A stretch of DNA of 64,000 nt from Pseudoselenomonas ruminis (GTDB lineage Bacteria > Bacillota > Negativicutes > Selenomonadales > Selenomonadaceae), in NCBI RefSeq assembly GCF_008271295.1, contig NZ_VTOY01000001.1, positions 620,001 through 684,000 on the forward strand, in the 5' to 3' direction. The notes below the pieces were generated by a model that worked only from the letters and a program-made list of their open reading frames with translations, made no database searches and had not been told where the DNA came from. How positions within the stretch are numbered: position 1 is the first letter of the stretch; each line of letters begins with the position of its first letter. This document shows, in pieces, positions 25,239-33,587 of this stretch. The position numbers were made by a program, and so were the translations under genes.

Positions 25239-25967
25239 TCAGTTACCATTTCGGCAACTCATCTTTTCACAAGCAGCAATACTTTTCCTAGTATGGGAAA
25301 TTGCCTGAGGAAGAATCTCTTTGTAATGGAAATAAAGCCATAACTGCGGCGGAAGCGCCAAAACCAGATAGGTAACAAAAAAAGTAGTGGCATTGTTTAT
25401 GTCGATAGGTTCGTCCTCCAACAGATACAGCAGGCCCAACATTACCAATAACAGAATTATGGCACCATTTATGAGCATCCAGCTCCAGGGCTTGAAGCCT
25501 CTGTGACCGTAAGTAAAAGGTGGATTCAAAGAGGCAATAGTCGTACTGCCGCAGCCTTCCGCCCATTTATCATGCAAGGACCAGCAAAGGGAGAGCACAC
25601 TGGCTATGGCAGCCAGCAAGAAGAGCTCCACCAGGACTATCGTGGGGCCATCTTCCCATAGATACAGGCTGTCGAAATCATCCCCCCAGATCCGATAGGC
25701 TGCTGTAAGAAACATCAGGATAGCACCGAGTTTCAGTATTTTCAACGATGCATAATAACAGGTGGCCAGGAAAGACAATTCCTCTGGCCATTCAATAAGG
25801 GGACTTTGCCAACCTTCCTGCCGGTTCGCAAAATAAAACCAGACAGCAGAAGCAACCACAAGGACAGGCAGCCGATATTCATTCTCCACGACAAACAGTG
25901 CCAGCAACACCAGCCCCAGATAGATACAATAATGGGCTGAAGTCATGAAATTCTTACCATTATCCAT
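25239..25967 (-). CDS. Uncharacterised integral membrane protein
   Basis: 242 residues with about six hydrophobic helices (near residues 12-27, 32-47, 72-91, 109-130, 161-183 and 193-212). No family motif is recognised. A conserved-looking cytoplasmic or external loop with SLNPPFTYGHRGFKPWSW lies between helices four and five. GAGGTG is ten bases before the ATG. It lies just after the HAD phosphatase operon but 93 bases away, so it may be a separate unit. Confidence 0.65.
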   Translation of the reverse strand: MDNGKNFMTSAHYCIYLGLVLLALFVVENEYRLPVLVVASAVWFYFANRQEGWQSPLIEWPEELSFLATCYYASLKILKLGAILMFLTAAYRIWGDDFDSLYLWEDGPTIVLVELFLLAAIASVLSLCWSLHDKWAEGCGSTTIASLNPPFTYGHRGFKPWSWMLINGAIILLLVMLGLLYLLEDEPIDINNATTFFVTYLVLALPPQLWLYFHYKEILPQAISHTRKSIAACEKMSCRNGN

Positions 25968-26060
25968 AATATTTCAACACCTCTAACCCCATGCTAACAA
26001 AGCAATATTAGATATCGATTAAAGTAAGTACCTGGTTATGTTCTTATGGCAGTATCGGTA

Positions 26061-26894
26061 TCAAATCACCCCCAACCGCTGAAAGGCATTAGCAAGTCCA
26101 TCCTCCGCCACAGCATCTGTCACAAAATCTGCTATGGCCTTGATTTCCTCACCGCCGTTGCCCATAGCTACACCCACATGACAATATTCAAACATCGGAA
26201 TATCAATCTTGGCGTCACCAAAGGCGATGGTATCCTCAATCCTACCACCGATATGTTTCAGCAACTCGTCAATGGCATGGGCCTTAGTGATGCCCTTTAC
26301 TCCCAAATCGCCAAACAGGGCCTTTTCTCCTACACCACCCCAGGTACCTGCCTGCAAATCAGGGAATGCTTCCCTAGCAGCCAGGAAGTCATCATAGCTT
26401 TCCAGGATAAAGCTGACTTTGTTCAAATCATCCCGATAAAGCTCCCCGCCGAAAATCATTTCTGGGAAAGCCTGCCGCACCGTCATCTTCGCCGCATTGT
26501 CCTGTCCTTTGCGAGCCGAATACTCCTGCATAACGGGCTCGCCCCGAGTCTCAAAGTTCTCACTGGCAAAGAGTCCGTTGTTGCTTTCCAGGTAGAATTC
26601 CAGCTTACGGTCATGAAGCCAGTCTACAATACGGCGGCTCTGCTCTGGCGTAAGCAGCTGATGCATGACCACCTGCCCGTTATCCTCCACATAGCTACCG
26701 TTGCCGCCAATCATGCCGTCAAGACCGATTTCCCAAAGTTCCTCATAAACCTCAGCCTTGCTGCGGCCTGTGCTGATATATACCTTGTGTCCATTGGCTC
26801 TGGCCTTGCGGATTGCCTCCACTGCCGATTTCGGCAAGACATTGTCGTAATCCACCAACGTGCCATCTACATCAATAAAGATAATCTTACTCAT
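26061..26894 (-). CDS. Cof-type HAD-family phosphatase
   Basis: 277 residues. HAD motif I is DVDGTLVD (residues 7-14), motif II STGRS, motif III Lys near GVKGITKAHA and motif IV GDAKIDIPM; a C2-type cap lies between. Members dephosphorylate sugar phosphates, pyridoxal phosphate or flavin precursors. The ATG at 26894 is chosen from its GGAG site and the motif I position; the frame extends far upstream into the PHP gene on the same strand, which is not coding in that frame. It is the last gene of the ROK-MFS-PHP-HAD operon. Confidence 0.88.
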   Translation of the reverse strand: MSKIIFIDVDGTLVDYDNVLPKSAVEAIRKARANGHKVYISTGRSKAEVYEELWEIGLDGMIGGNGSYVEDNGQVVMHQLLTPEQSRRIVDWLHDRKLEFYLESNNGLFASENFETRGEPVMQEYSARKGQDNAAKMTVRQAFPEMIFGGELYRDDLNKVSFILESYDDFLAAREAFPDLQAGTWGGVGEKALFGDLGVKGITKAHAIDELLKHIGGRIEDTIAFGDAKIDIPMFEYCHVGVAMGNGGEEIKAIADFVTDAVAEDGLANAFQRLGVI

Positions 26895-26910
26895 GCCATC
26901 AACTCCATTT

Positions 26911-27780
26911 TCATAACAACTTATGCCCAATGGGCTCCATATCCTTGAACGTATAGATTTCCTGCATGCCAATCTCATCACGCAAGATAGCTCTGGCATC
27001 CTCCAGATGGTCAGCCAGATAATTCGTGGAATGAGCGTCAGAACCAATCGTAATAATTCTGCCTCCCAAATCTTTATAGAGCCGCAGGATATCCCGCGCA
27101 GGCATGGTATCATCAAGGCCATAATGCCAGGAAGAAGTGTTAAGCTCAATGCCCTTGCCATTGGAAATGGCTAGTTTCAAAATTTCTGCCACCATATCCT
27201 TAACCGCAGCAAAAGGATATTTCCCCTGCTTGTCATAACGGCTGATAAGGTTCAGATGCGCTAGCACCGAATAATTCTTGAACGCCTTCATCACATCATA
27301 CATTTCCTGATAATACCGCTCGTTATACTCCTGCTGGCTGCGCTCCTGCTGGAATTCCTGATTCCAAAATTCCTTGTTCTCCACCTGATGAATAGACAGC
27401 AGCACAAAGTCCAGCTTATCTGCGTATTTCGCAAACAGCGCCTCATACTTGGGGATAGTGCCAACCTGCACGCCAAATTCCAAACCGCAGCGCAAAGCTA
27501 TGTTTTTGGCAAACGCTGCCTTGACGTGACCGAACTTCTCAAAGTATTTGGGATAGTCCACATTGGCCATCGGCTCCAGCGCATCTGCTGGTGTTCCGAT
27601 GCCATCGCCACCGCGGTACTCGATAGCGCCCTCATCCCAATCCTTCTTGATGCCATAGTCCACATGATCGGTAAAACACATTTCCTGAAGGCCCAAAGAA
27701 ACAGCCTTTTTCGCCTGCGCCTCCATCGCCTCTCGGGAATCGTCACTGAATTCTGTATGCACATGATAATCTGCCAACAT
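26911..27780 (-). CDS. PHP-domain phosphoesterase, HisJ-like
   Basis: 289 residues. Metal-binding motifs DYHVHTEFSDD at the N terminus, CFTDHVDYG, a mid-chain LRCGLEFG, LLSIHQ, LAHLNLISRY and a C-terminal GSDAHS are all present, as in histidinol-phosphate phosphatases of the PHP type. No other histidine gene is nearby, and it is flanked by a transporter and a HAD phosphatase, so a sugar-phosphate or other phosphoester substrate is as likely as histidinol phosphate. It starts 14 bases after the MFS gene ends. Confidence 0.82.
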   Translation of the reverse strand: MLADYHVHTEFSDDSREAMEAQAKKAVSLGLQEMCFTDHVDYGIKKDWDEGAIEYRGGDGIGTPADALEPMANVDYPKYFEKFGHVKAAFAKNIALRCGLEFGVQVGTIPKYEALFAKYADKLDFVLLSIHQVENKEFWNQEFQQERSQQEYNERYYQEMYDVMKAFKNYSVLAHLNLISRYDKQGKYPFAAVKDMVAEILKLAISNGKGIELNTSSWHYGLDDTMPARDILRLYKDLGGRIITIGSDAHSTNYLADHLEDARAILRDEIGMQEIYTFKDMEPIGHKLL

Positions 27781-27794
27781 AAGAAAATCCCCCT

Positions 27795-28970
27795 CTACAA
27801 AACTTTCTTATAAACATAAGCCGCTATAAGGGCCTGAACTGCTACCAAAGCCGCCAACAAACCAAAAGCTGCATAAAGACTGCTCTGATGAGCCAGGAAG
27901 CCGATGGCCGCAGGCCCCATCAGGATTCCCAGATACCCCAAAGTACTTACCGCAGGCACAGCCATGCTGACAGGCATATCCTTCTGTTTGCCCAGCAATG
28001 AAAAAAACACTGGCACGATATTGGCACTGCCAATACCGATGGCAAAGAAACCTGCATATAAAAGCAGCTGATTAGGAGCAAAGATTACCAGCAGAAACCC
28101 AAGGAAAGCCAGCAAGCTTCCTCCCATTACCACAAGCTTCTGCCCCAGCTTCCGCACTGTGGCATCCCCTAGAAGTCGCATCATAAGCATGGCGGCTGAA
28201 AAGGCCGTAAAACCTGTGCCAGCTAAAGCCACATCAAAGCCCCTGACGGTGGTAAGGAATACGCCGCTCCAGTCCATTACAGCACCTTCCACCAGGAAAG
28301 CAATGCAGGCCACAATGCCCACGAAGGTTACAATGCCCTTTGGTACAGCTACCATTGCACCGCCACCTTCACCCCCAAAAGGCAATAAGTGCCGGGCAAA
28401 AAAGGCCAACGTTGCCAGCATTATTCCGGCAGCAATACAGGTGGAGACAAATGGCGTCAATCCTAAAGTGCCAACCCATATGCCAAAGAGCCCAGCCCCG
28501 GCAAAACCTCCTACACTCCAAAGAGCATGCATACCGGACATCAAACGGCGTTTAGCCGCCTTTTCGACCAATACAGCCTGAATATTTACCACTACATCAA
28601 TACACCCCATCATAGCTCCAAAAATAAGCAAGGAAATCACCGCCAACGCCATGCTATCTACCAAACACAAAACCAGCAAAAGCAGCGCAAAGAAAGCAGC
28701 TGCAAAAGTCAGCGTCTTCCGACAGCCAAAACGCACTGCCGCCGCTCCAGATAGCGGCATGGTCAAAAGCGAACCAATACCGATGCATAGAAGTAGCATC
28801 CCCAGTACTTCCTCACCAATAGCCAACCGCTCCCTAAGCAGAGGTACCAAGGGAGCCCAGGAAGCTGCCCCAAAGCCACCAATAAAAAACAAGGCTCTGG
28901 TGGAATGTTGCCGCATTTTTCCCGCCGCATATCTTTCCTGGACTTTTGACCTGTCCATATCCTGATTCAT
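27795..28970 (-). CDS. MFS transporter
   Basis: 391 residues with 12 predicted helices in two halves, a central hydrophilic loop (RHLLPFGGEGGG) and an early PLVPLLRERLAI segment that resembles the YbjJ/fucose-permease-like branch. The ATG overlaps the stop of the ROK regulator (ATGA), so its translation is coupled to it. The ROK regulator and the two phosphatases suggest a carbohydrate or polyol as cargo, but import or export cannot be decided. Confidence 0.85.
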   Translation of the reverse strand: MNQDMDRSKVQERYAAGKMRQHSTRALFFIGGFGAASWAPLVPLLRERLAIGEEVLGMLLLCIGIGSLLTMPLSGAAAVRFGCRKTLTFAAAFFALLLLVLCLVDSMALAVISLLIFGAMMGCIDVVVNIQAVLVEKAAKRRLMSGMHALWSVGGFAGAGLFGIWVGTLGLTPFVSTCIAAGIMLATLAFFARHLLPFGGEGGGAMVAVPKGIVTFVGIVACIAFLVEGAVMDWSGVFLTTVRGFDVALAGTGFTAFSAAMLMMRLLGDATVRKLGQKLVVMGGSLLAFLGFLLVIFAPNQLLLYAGFFAIGIGSANIVPVFFSLLGKQKDMPVSMAVPAVSTLGYLGILMGPAAIGFLAHQSSLYAAFGLLAALVAVQALIAAYVYKKVL

Positions 28971-29974
28971 ACCTTGTTCCTCGTCTGTCCCAACATTTCT
29001 AAATAAGTTCCTGCCATAGCACGAACGCCTCTCCGATAATCTTCCCGCAGCTTTCTGTCAAAAATAAGCTCCGGCAGGAACCGCTCTGGAATTGCTTCAG
29101 CACATAGACACCGAATTGCCGTCTCCACAACAGGTGTTATTTCCTCATGATACAGCACGATGCGATGAGGATTCCAGAAACGGACAAAATCAACTATTTT
29201 TTCCGTCATCTGTTCCACAATATCCCCCTGAGGGCTGTATGAACTACAATCAAAGGCACAGGATATTTCACCTGCCAGACCATCCCGGCCTTTATAAAGG
29301 ACACCATTTAGCAGGATGCCTGCTCCTGGCGGGTAATTCCTTGGCCAATAGATGCCAACAACTATTTCCTGCTTGACTGAACTCCCCAAACTCATGCCAT
29401 AGCCAGACACAGCAGCATTGATATCGTTGACCAGATAAATGGGCAGCCCCACAGCCTTTCCCAGCACTTCCCGAAGCCGCAGCCCCTTCAGAGCCGGGTA
29501 GTCGATGACCGCCATCACTTCGTCTACTTCCACCCCAGGCAGCCCCATCATTACTAGCGACAACTGCGGGTATTTTTCCTGATACGTTTGGATAGTGTCC
29601 TTCAGAAATTCACCGGAAACCTCCGGGCAGGAAATCTTTTCAAAAAAAATAACATCCCCAAAAAGATTTTCCACCATCGATTCCATTCTGATTTCACCAG
29701 CTTCCTCATAGAAACACAAGACCAGAGCCTGCAATCTGTCAGCCAGATACCGATACTGCCTGGCAGGTCGTCCTCCTTCCTCAGAGGCAGAGGGCAGGAA
29801 ATCCTCCATGAGCGCAACTTCACCATGCTCCTGTAGAATTTTCACCAAGGTATTTACCGTCATAACGCTTAGGCCCGTATGCTCAGCCAGCTGCGGCTTG
29901 GTAGCCTGCCGCATTGACCGCAGGGCACTGCGTATCTTTTGCAGATTATGATTTCGCACATCTTTCCTGTTCAT
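28967..29974 (-). CDS. ROK-family transcriptional regulator
   Basis: 335 residues. An N-terminal winged helix-turn-helix (ATKPQLAEHTGLSVMTVNTLVKILQEHG) followed by a ROK/sugar-kinase-like domain with a degenerate phosphate loop and VNDINAAVSGYG. The zinc-binding GHxxxxxxGxxCxCGxxGCxE cluster typical of active ROK proteins is absent; only a CAFDCSSY stretch is present, so sugar binding may be altered. It heads the operon. An 11-bp inverted repeat covers its own promoter, which points to autorepression. The start at 29974 follows GGAG by seven bases. Confidence 0.83.
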   Translation of the reverse strand: MNRKDVRNHNLQKIRSALRSMRQATKPQLAEHTGLSVMTVNTLVKILQEHGEVALMEDFLPSASEEGGRPARQYRYLADRLQALVLCFYEEAGEIRMESMVENLFGDVIFFEKISCPEVSGEFLKDTIQTYQEKYPQLSLVMMGLPGVEVDEVMAVIDYPALKGLRLREVLGKAVGLPIYLVNDINAAVSGYGMSLGSSVKQEIVVGIYWPRNYPPGAGILLNGVLYKGRDGLAGEISCAFDCSSYSPQGDIVEQMTEKIVDFVRFWNPHRIVLYHEEITPVVETAIRCLCAEAIPERFLPELIFDRKLREDYRRGVRAMAGTYLEMLGQTRNKV

Positions 29975-29984
29975 AACAAACTCC

Positions 29985-30044
29985 AATAGGTTTATATAGT
30001 CATTTGATAAACCTATTATACAAACAGAAAACTACTACTGTCAA
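29985..30044 (-). promoter_or_regulatory. ROK operon promoter and operator
   Basis: On the minus strand TTGACA (30039-30044), an 18-base spacer and TATAAT (30015-30020). A perfect inverted repeat AATAGGTTTAT / ATAAACCTATT (29985-29995, 30007-30017) begins in the -10 and spans the start point, an ideal repressor site. Confidence 0.8.
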
Positions 30045-30355
30045 TGTCTTTTAAACAGACTCCTCCAAAACCCATTTTACGCAGCAGCTCTACATCCCAA
30101 TAGGGGCGTTTTGTACCACTCAAGGGCAGCTGCAAGGGGTCGAAGGGCTCTGTAATATCATCAGCAGTCTCCAAGGCATCGCCGTACTGCCGCAGGCATT
30201 CCTGCCGCCGTTCTTCCGCCCGCTTAGTCATGTCTTCATCATACAAAGGCATATTCCAATTGGCATCAAAGAGCAATAACCGGCCACCTGCCCGTAATGT
30301 TGCCGTAATTTTCCGCATCCTGCGTCCAATATCTGGCCATGCTTTCTATATCCAT
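30016..30355 (-). pseudogene. Decayed class I SAM-dependent methyltransferase
   Basis: From the ATG at 30353-30355 (with GGCGGTG upstream) the minus strand reads MDIESMARYWTQDAENYGN, a typical start of a small-molecule methyltransferase, and then stops within a dozen codons. In a different frame directly after it, ATLRAGGRLLLFDANWNMPL and a further 75 residues match the later half of the same family. The middle part with the SAM-binding motif is missing. The C terminus ends abruptly in the promoter of the ROK gene. A frameshifting internal deletion plus end truncation explains this. Confidence 0.75.
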
Positions 30356-30369
30356 ATCAGTCACCGCCT

Positions 30370-30381
30370 TTGACTTGTCAA
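30370..30381. repeat. TTGAC-NN-GTCAA palindrome before the decayed methyltransferase
   Basis: Single copy TTGACTTGTCAA, between the pseudogene start and the terminator of the glyoxalase-like gene. Confidence 0.85.
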
Positions 30382-30389
30382 TTATTCAT

Positions 30390-30428
30390 ATAAAATCCTG
30401 ACTGCCAGGTAAGCAGTCAGGATTTTAT
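30390..30428. terminator. Terminator after the VOC gene
   Basis: Perfect stem AAAATCCTGACTGC / GCAGTCAGGATTTT with T-rich end on either strand. Confidence 0.85.
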
Positions 30429-30431
30429 GGA

Positions 30432-30779
30432 TCATGTCTCAATGGGAAATAGCTCGAGCAACAAGCCATCGGGCAGCTGCACCCACTTTTCCGGTTTTCC
30501 TTCCACGGAATGTACGCCCTCATAGACCAGCATCTTTGCCAGCGTGCCCTTAAAGTCACGCACCCTTATGCCCAAGTGATGGGCCTGGCCACTTTTCGCT
30601 TTATCCGGCGCATTGATAAGCTGAATGCCGCCATCGAGCCAGACCTGCTGCAATTTGCCATCGCTTTCCCGCCGCCTTGTTTCGGTCATGCCCAGCACAT
30701 CTTCAAAAAATGCCAAGCTCCAGTGAATATCCGCTACGGTAACCGCCGCATGATCAATATAGGCTTTTTCCATTGTCAT
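30432..30779 (-). CDS. VOC-superfamily (glyoxalase-like) protein
   Basis: 115 residues, one VOC module pair of beta-alpha-beta-beta-beta folds: IDHAAVTVADIHWSLAFFEDVLGM at the start, HHLGIRVRDF in the middle and LPDGLLLELFP at the end. Potential metal ligands are His (IDHAA), His (HHLGI) and Glu (LELF), so it may bind a metal and act on a small ketoaldehyde or lactone; no specific reaction can be given. Two ATGs lie close to the GGGAGG site; 30779, eight bases away, is preferred over one three bases away. Confidence 0.75.
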   Translation of the reverse strand: MTMEKAYIDHAAVTVADIHWSLAFFEDVLGMTETRRRESDGKLQQVWLDGGIQLINAPDKAKSGQAHHLGIRVRDFKGTLAKMLVYEGVHSVEGKPEKWVQLPDGLLLELFPIET

Positions 30780-30879
30780 CTGCATCGTCCTCCCAACGAC
30801 TCGAAAACTTTTATACACATTGTCATCTTACTATTTTTTATTCGTTTTCGAAATAAAAAAATCCTGTTCCTAGCGCAGT

Positions 30880-30933
30880 TTGACGGATGCTGTTACCCGC
30901 ATTATACTTGACTCATAATACTTGACATGTCAA
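30880..30933 (+). promoter_or_regulatory. Exporter promoter with TTGACATGTCAA palindrome after the start point
   Basis: TTGACG (30880-30885), 17-base spacer, TATACT (30903-30908). TTGACATGTCAA at 30922-30933 lies about 8-19 bases after the expected start point and just before the ribosome site. Confidence 0.7.
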
Positions 30934-30952
30934 ATACAGGAGAAACAATCTA

Positions 30953-31873
30953 TTGCGTAATCTACTTATCGGTTCATTATTACTATCGTTAGCTGGCAGC
31001 ATCTGGGGCGCTATGTTCATCGCCGTCCGCCTGACCACCGGCGTAATCGATCCTATCGCTTTGGTATGGATGCGGTACGGGGTGGCGCTTATTCCGCTTG
31101 TATTTTTGATGTACCAGCAAAAAATCGCTTGGAAAATCGAGCGAAAAGACTGGAAACTGCTCTTGCTTTCGGCCCTTACCGGAAACACACTGTCCATTGT
31201 CACGCAGGAGTCGGGCACGATGCTGACCTCAGCGCAAATGGGGTCGGTCATAACGGCAGCGACACCAGCCTTCATGGTTGTCTTTGGCTGCCTGCTGCTG
31301 CACGAACGATTCAGTTTCAGCCGTCTGCTTTCGGTCGTTCTGGCTACCATCGGCGTTCTGCTCATCGTCGTTGACCCGGATAATATAAAAACTGGCAATA
31401 TGCTCGGAGGAATCTATCTCACAATTGCCGCCATTACCTGGGCGCTGATGTCTATCCTGCTAAAGCTACTTAGCCGCTATTCTGTCTTTGCCCTCACGTT
31501 TTACAGCGTGCTTATCGCTTTTATCACGCTGAGTCCCTATGGCCTTTGGTGGGTAGCTGCCGAGGCGGATTTCACGGCATTTTGCGCGCCGCAGATATGG
31601 GGCTCGGTACTCTACGTGGGCGTGATTTCCACTACTGCCGGATTCGTTCTCTGGAGCAAAGGCCTTACCTATATGGATGCTTCCATCGGCGGGCTTTTCA
31701 TGTTCTTTCAGCCCGTGGTGGGAACGCTGCTCGGATATTTCCTGTTAGATGAAACCATCACGAGCTATTTCATCCCCGGCTTTGCTCTCATCGCCATCGG
31801 CGTAGTACTGGCCATGCGTGGCGGAAACACCACCGCGGCCGAAAAACTGGCGCAGAGCAAAGCCTGTAATTAA
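30953..31873 (+). CDS. EamA-type drug/metabolite exporter
   Basis: 306 residues with ten predicted helices in two EamA repeats (GSIWGAMFIAVRL near the N terminus and the second repeat from about residue 155 with AAITWALMSILLKLLSRY). Such proteins export amino acids, nucleosides or toxic metabolites; the substrate is unknown. The start codon is TTG at 30953: AGGAG is about ten bases upstream and no ATG is suitably placed. Monocistronic. Confidence 0.85.
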   Translation: MRNLLIGSLLLSLAGSIWGAMFIAVRLTTGVIDPIALVWMRYGVALIPLVFLMYQQKIAWKIERKDWKLLLLSALTGNTLSIVTQESGTMLTSAQMGSVITAATPAFMVVFGCLLLHERFSFSRLLSVVLATIGVLLIVVDPDNIKTGNMLGGIYLTIAAITWALMSILLKLLSRYSVFALTFYSVLIAFITLSPYGLWWVAAEADFTAFCAPQIWGSVLYVGVISTTAGFVLWSKGLTYMDASIGGLFMFFQPVVGTLLGYFLLDETITSYFIPGFALIAIGVVLAMRGGNTTAAEKLAQSKACN

Positions 31874-31959
31874 ACCATGTGATTTAGGAGGATTCCCTTA
31901 TAAACGAAAACTCGGCATCATGGATGAGGACGAAGTCTGATTTTCCTAAGCCAAACAGC

Positions 31960-32418
31960 TTATTCTGCGCGTTCTTCCAAAATCTTCCGCAGCAGCCGTT
32001 CCAGCTTTGCCGCATACTGCCAATTGTCTTCGGCCGTACGCTTTCGCGGCCCCTTCAAGTGGCTCTTGCTCGAGGCACGGCGGGCTTTTTTCACCAGATG
32101 GCGCTCCATCAGCAGCCGCTCAATGTTTTCATTGGTATACTGCCAGCCATTCTGATGTATGGCATACGCCTTCTTGCCTAGTGCCATGGCCGCCACGCCA
32201 TAGTCCTGGGTGACCACCAGATCACCAGCCCGGCAGAGATTGACCAGCACAAAGTCCACCGCATCGGCACCAGCGCCGATTACTTTGACCTCGCTATACG
32301 CCGATTGCAAAATATGATTCGTATCGCATAGCAAAACCACCAGCACCGAATATTTTTCCGCCACCGTTTCCGTCTCTTTGACCACCGGACAGGCATCGGC
32401 ATCTACAAATATTTTCAC
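31960..32418 (-). CDS. YaiI/YqxD (UPF0178) family protein
   Basis: 152 residues from a GTG at 32418, the position where the family normally begins (VKIFVDADACPVV). The motifs DADACPV, DTNHI, GADAVDFVLVN, GDLVVTQDYGVA and the C-terminal KGPRKRTAEDNWQF-like stretch are all conserved, with acidic residues arranged as in PIN-like nucleases. The biochemical function of the family is not established; a nuclease role is inferred from fold. A longer frame from a GTG at 32445 has no ribosome site. Confidence 0.85.
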   Translation of the reverse strand: MKIFVDADACPVVKETETVAEKYSVLVVLLCDTNHILQSAYSEVKVIGAGADAVDFVLVNLCRAGDLVVTQDYGVAAMALGKKAYAIHQNGWQYTNENIERLLMERHLVKKARRASSKSHLKGPRKRTAEDNWQYAAKLERLLRKILEERAE

Positions 32419-32448
32419 GTTCCTGCATTTTCCCTTTCCAACCACAAA

Positions 32449-32613
32449 TCAAGCCAGCCAAGCTGCCCCAGTGTGCCCGCAATCAAAGAGGAATTTACTC
32501 TGTGGTGTCTCGATGAAAAACGAAAGCCCATGCTCCCCCTCGAGTTCCCAAGGTTTTTCTCGCACCCAATCATTAACTAAGACTCTTAGCGTGTACTTCG
32601 CTTCATACGCCAT
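32449..32613 (-). pseudogene. N-terminal fragment of an MBL-fold metallohydrolase
   Basis: From ATG 32611-32613, with a perfect GGGAGG seven to eight bases upstream, the frame gives 54 residues: MAYEAKYTLRVLVNDW, then LEGEHGLSFFIETPQSKFLF and DCGHTGAAWLA, then a stop. GEHGLSFFIET and FDCGHT are the opening of the MBL-fold family related to 7,8-dihydropterin-6-methyl-4-aminobenzene phosphate synthase. The His-x-His-x-Asp-His zinc site and all later parts are absent, so the gene is truncated. Its end runs into the UPF0178 gene. Confidence 0.75.
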
Positions 32614-32735
32614 GCCAAATACCTCCCGCTGTATATTTTAAAACAGGTATGTACCTATCATAAAACATACGCTTTGTGCTGTCCAGTACAGGCATTCCTG
32701 CAAGGATTGATGCCATCATCGCAAAGCCAATCCGC

Positions 32736-33587
32736 TTACCTGCCCCGTTGTTTCAGCCAAAGCTTGACCGGCAGCATCAGCAGGATATTGCCAATAAGTA
32801 TGGTCAGTATCAGCAGGGCGCCAATCCCATCAGCAATGAGCTCGCGGTCGGGAACAAGTCCTGTGCTCATGAGATACCACAGATGCACAGCCAGTGTTTC
32901 TCCACCAGCCATCACATCGAAATCAAACATATGACGGGATACCGTCGTCCCCGCAGTGAATATCAAGATAGCCGTCTCGCCTAACGCCCGGCCAGCTGTA
33001 AGCGTGATGCCCGTGATGATTCCCGGCAGAGCCTCGGGAAGTATTACCCGCAAAACCGTCTGAAGTTTCGTAGCCCCCAGCGCCAGACTGGCCTCTTTAT
33101 AAGACTTTGGCACCGTTCGGATGGCTTCCTCAGTCACCCGGACCAGCAGCGGCAAATTAAGCAAAACCAACGTCAAGGCACCACCTATGATACTAAAGCC
33201 TAAATCCATCACATGGACGAATAGTATCATGCCAAACAAACCGAGCACAATCGATGGCACCGTAGCCAAACTTTCCACGGAAAGGCGGATGCACTTTGTC
33301 AGTTTTGTTTCCTTGGCATATTCTGCCAAATAAATCCCGGCCCCTAAAGCCACGGGAAGTGAAATGCCCAGGGAAATTGCCAGCATATAGAATGAATTGA
33401 ACCATTGCGCGCCAACGCCGCCCCCAGCCATCATGTCACTCGATTTGCCCAAAACAAACGCTAAGGACAAGATTGGCAGCCCCTTGTAAAGGATATAACC
33501 AAGGAACACGACCAACAGTCCCAGGATAGACAGGCCAGCCAGCCACAAAACACCTATGGCTGCTTGATTCTGCACTTTCGTATCCAT
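32736..33587 (-). CDS. pstA: Phosphate ABC transporter permease PstA
   Basis: 283 residues, six predicted membrane helices. The EAA-type loop is present as YKEASLALGATKLQTVLRVILPEALPGIITG. It pairs with PstC to form the channel of the high-affinity inorganic phosphate importer. Its ATG overlaps the final base of pstC. It ends the pstS-pstC-pstA operon; I see no clear terminator in the following 120 bases. Confidence 0.95.
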   Translation of the reverse strand: MDTKVQNQAAIGVLWLAGLSILGLLVVFLGYILYKGLPILSLAFVLGKSSDMMAGGGVGAQWFNSFYMLAISLGISLPVALGAGIYLAEYAKETKLTKCIRLSVESLATVPSIVLGLFGMILFVHVMDLGFSIIGGALTLVLLNLPLLVRVTEEAIRTVPKSYKEASLALGATKLQTVLRVILPEALPGIITGITLTAGRALGETAILIFTAGTTVSRHMFDFDVMAGGETLAVHLWYLMSTGLVPDRELIADGIGALLILTILIGNILLMLPVKLWLKQRGR

